From Clostridiales bacterium (lineage in GTDB: Bacteria; Bacillota; Clostridia; Christensenellales; CAG-917), in assembly GCA_012800805.1 (NCBI GenBank), contig JAAZIO010000053.1, positions 1 to 7,540 of the forward strand: 7,540 nucleotides of DNA, in the 5' to 3' direction. The position numbers and the translations under genes are program-made. The notes under the pieces were generated by a model, which saw nothing but the letters and a program-made list of their open reading frames with translations, searched no databases and was not told where the DNA came from. The stretch's first letter is position 1. Each line of letters begins with the position of its first letter. Positions 6,212 through 7,540 of this stretch are shown here, piece by piece.

Positions 6212-7174
6212 ATGAAAAAGATTGCGGTGTTAACGAGCGGCGGCGACGCCCCGGGTATGAACGCATGTATCAGGGCTGTCGTCAGATACGCGATCTATTG
6301 CGGCTACAAAGTCTACGGCGTTGAGCGCGGATATTCCGGGCTCATCAATGACGACATCTTCCAGATGTATCCCAGAAGCGTGTCGGACATCGTTCAAAAA
6401 GGCGGAACCATTCTTCACACGGCAAGATGCCCCGAATTCAAAGAGTATGAAAACCGTGTCAAAGCCGCTGAAAACCTCCAAAAAAGAGATATCGACAACC
6501 TCGTTGTCATCGGCGGCGACGGCTCTTTCGCGGGCGGACTCGACCTGCATAAGGAATTCGGCATAAATATTGCCGGCCTGCCAGGAACAATAGACAACGA
6601 CCTCGGATATACAGACTTCACAATCGGTTTCGATTCCGCGGTAAACACCGTCCTTTGGGCGATAAACCATCTTAGAGACACGACAACCGCGCACGAGAGA
6701 GTTAGCATAGTAAAGGTAATGGGCAGAAACTGCGGCGACATTGCGCTATATGCGGGACTTGCCGGCGGCTGCGAATATGTGCTTGTTCCCGAGATTCCTG
6801 CGGATTTCCGCGACGTTGCCGAAAGCGTCAAACTATCAACCAAAAGGGGAAAGACTTCAAACATGATAGTTTTTGCCGAAGGCGCAGGTGACGAAACCGA
6901 GCTTATTAAAGTCATCAAGGAAGTCACGGGCAGAACACCCACCGTTACCACGCTCGGGCACATTCAGCGCGGCGGCGGCCCCTCTATGTTTGACAGAGTT
7001 CTTGCCGCGCGTATGTCGGTTCACGCAGTCGATATTTTAAGAGGCGGAGAGGGCGCTTGGGCTATTGGCGTCAAACAGGACAACATCATTCATGTTCCGC
7101 TTGAAGAGGCCCTCAAAATAAAAAAACAGGTAAATCACGAGCTTTATAAGATGACAAGAACCTTAAGTTTATAA
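6212..7174 (+). CDS. pfkA: ATP-dependent 6-phosphofructokinase
   Basis: Phosphorylates fructose 6-phosphate to fructose 1,6-bisphosphate with ATP, the committed step of glycolysis; family members are cytoplasmic homotetramers. The 320-residue length is standard for bacterial PfkA. SGGDAPGMN (9-17) and GGDGS (101-105) bind nucleotide. Gly104 and PGTIDND with Gly125 (canonical 124) mark the ATP rather than pyrophosphate type. D128 in TIDND is the catalytic base. R72, R163, the MGR at 170-172, E223, H250 and R253 match the substrate-site residues. The canonical Arg243 position is threonine (T244), a notable loss. The allosteric ADP/PEP site looks mostly kept: R21, R25, R155, E188, R212, K214, with R54 shifted to R55. 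It has its own promoter and is followed after 21 bases by a second PFK gene, so the two are likely co-transcribed. The family call is sure; normal F6P affinity is not. Confidence 0.96.
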   Translation: MKKIAVLTSGGDAPGMNACIRAVVRYAIYCGYKVYGVERGYSGLINDDIFQMYPRSVSDIVQKGGTILHTARCPEFKEYENRVKAAENLQKRDIDNLVVIGGDGSFAGGLDLHKEFGINIAGLPGTIDNDLGYTDFTIGFDSAVNTVLWAINHLRDTTTAHERVSIVKVMGRNCGDIALYAGLAGGCEYVLVPEIPADFRDVAESVKLSTKRGKTSNMIVFAEGAGDETELIKVIKEVTGRTPTVTTLGHIQRGGGPSMFDRVLAARMSVHAVDILRGGEGAWAIGVKQDNIIHVPLEEALKIKKQVNHELYKMTRTLSL

Positions 7175-7184
7175 TAAAAACCAC

Positions 7185-7189
7185 GGAGG
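7185..7189 (+). promoter_or_regulatory. Ribosome binding site of the second PFK gene
   Basis: GGAGG lies 6 bases upstream of ATG 7196, in the 21-base space after the pfkA stop. It is one of the strongest Shine-Dalgarno matches in the window and decides the start of the partial gene. Confidence 0.85.
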
Positions 7190-7195
7190 AATTTA

Positions 7196-7540
7196 ATGAA
7201 AGGTTTAAAAGGCGCATGTATTTTCGGACAATCGGGCGGACCCACATCCGTTATAAACGCGTCCGCCGCGGGAGTATTCATCGAAGCTTTGAATCAGGAG
7301 CTTATTACTGATGTTTACGGCGCCGCGCACGGCATCAGGGGCATACTTGAAGAAAAATTCTACGACATATCCAAAGAGGATGTAAAAGAGCTTGAGCTCA
7401 TGAAGTATACGCCCTCATCCGCGCTCGGTTCGGTCCGCTATAAGCTGAAAGACCCCGCAGTCGACGATACGGATTACAAGAGGCTTCTTGAGGTGTTCAA
7501 AAAATACAACGTCCGCTACTTCTTCTATAACGGCGGAAAC
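7196..7540 (+). CDS. pfp: Pyrophosphate-dependent phosphofructokinase, N-terminal part, 3' end outside window
   Basis: The first 115 codons of a gene running past the right edge. PPi-PFK catalyses the reversible transfer of phosphate from pyrophosphate to fructose 6-phosphate and so can serve glycolysis or gluconeogenesis. The N-terminus FGQSGGPTSVINASAAG (9-25) is the form seen in the roughly 400-residue PPi-type clade, in place of the SGGDAPGMN of PfkA. YGAAHGIRGIL (41-51) corresponds to the family's substrate loop. The fragment ends in YFFYNGGN, where this clade usually continues DSMDT. The aspartate that specifies pyrophosphate (canonical position 104) would be the next codon and is not visible, so the donor call rests on clade resemblance. 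Its start follows pfkA by 21 bases with a strong RBS. Some members of related clades are ATP-dependent, so activity remains a prediction. Confidence 0.85.
   Translation, partial: MKGLKGACIFGQSGGPTSVINASAAGVFIEALNQELITDVYGAAHGIRGILEEKFYDISKEDVKELELMKYTPSSALGSVRYKLKDPAVDDTDYKRLLEVFKKYNVRYFFYNGGN

Noticed and set aside
6415..6963. 182-residue minus-strand open frame opposite pfkA
   Set aside because: It lies wholly antisense to a certain gene, is rich in Ser, Pro and Leu as expected from reverse reading of this codon usage, and shows no recognisable domain. The antisense frames at 6230-6694 and 5295-5723 were rejected on the same grounds.

Overview
The window reads as ordinary core chromosome of a Gram-positive bacterium, most likely an anaerobic clostridial Firmicute (probably an uncultured lineage). 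Evidence: a WhiA protein (a family of Gram-positive bacteria and Mollicutes), the order murB - PHP - whiA - dnaE - pfkA familiar from Clostridia, AGGAG-type ribosome binding sites, and adjacent ATP- and pyrophosphate-type phosphofructokinases, a pairing common in fermentative anaerobes. Every gene is on the + strand and coding density is high. No mobile element, CRISPR array, tRNA or rRNA was seen.

Layout. (1) Bases 2-535 are the 3' part of murB (cell wall precursor synthesis), overlapping by 4 bases (ATGA) a stand-alone PHP-family phosphoesterase at 532-1269. (2) Bases 1270-1585 are a 316-base non-coding gap of only about 20% GC. It holds a 45-base tandem duplication and, at its right end, a promoter so close to whiA that the transcript would be nearly leaderless. 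In many Clostridia rapZ and yvcK sit exactly here; neither is present. (3) whiA (1586-2554) overlaps dnaE by 4 bases (GTGA). dnaE (2551-6123) encodes a full-length replicative DNA polymerase III alpha subunit with an apparently intact PHP metal site and a beta-clamp motif. (4) An 88-base gap has a strong sigma-A-type promoter with an imperfect inverted repeat in its spacer, followed by pfkA (6212-7174). The 5' end of a pyrophosphate-dependent phosphofructokinase gene (7196 onward) runs off the right edge.

Together the genes cover peptidoglycan precursor synthesis, cell-division/chromosome regulation, replication and the committed step of glycolysis. No clear undescribed system is visible. The points most worth a second look are the missing rapZ-yvcK with the repeat-bearing AT-rich gap in their place, the changed WhiA recognition helix, the loss of a conserved fructose-6-phosphate-binding arginine in PfkA next to a second PFK gene, and the leaderless-looking whiA start.
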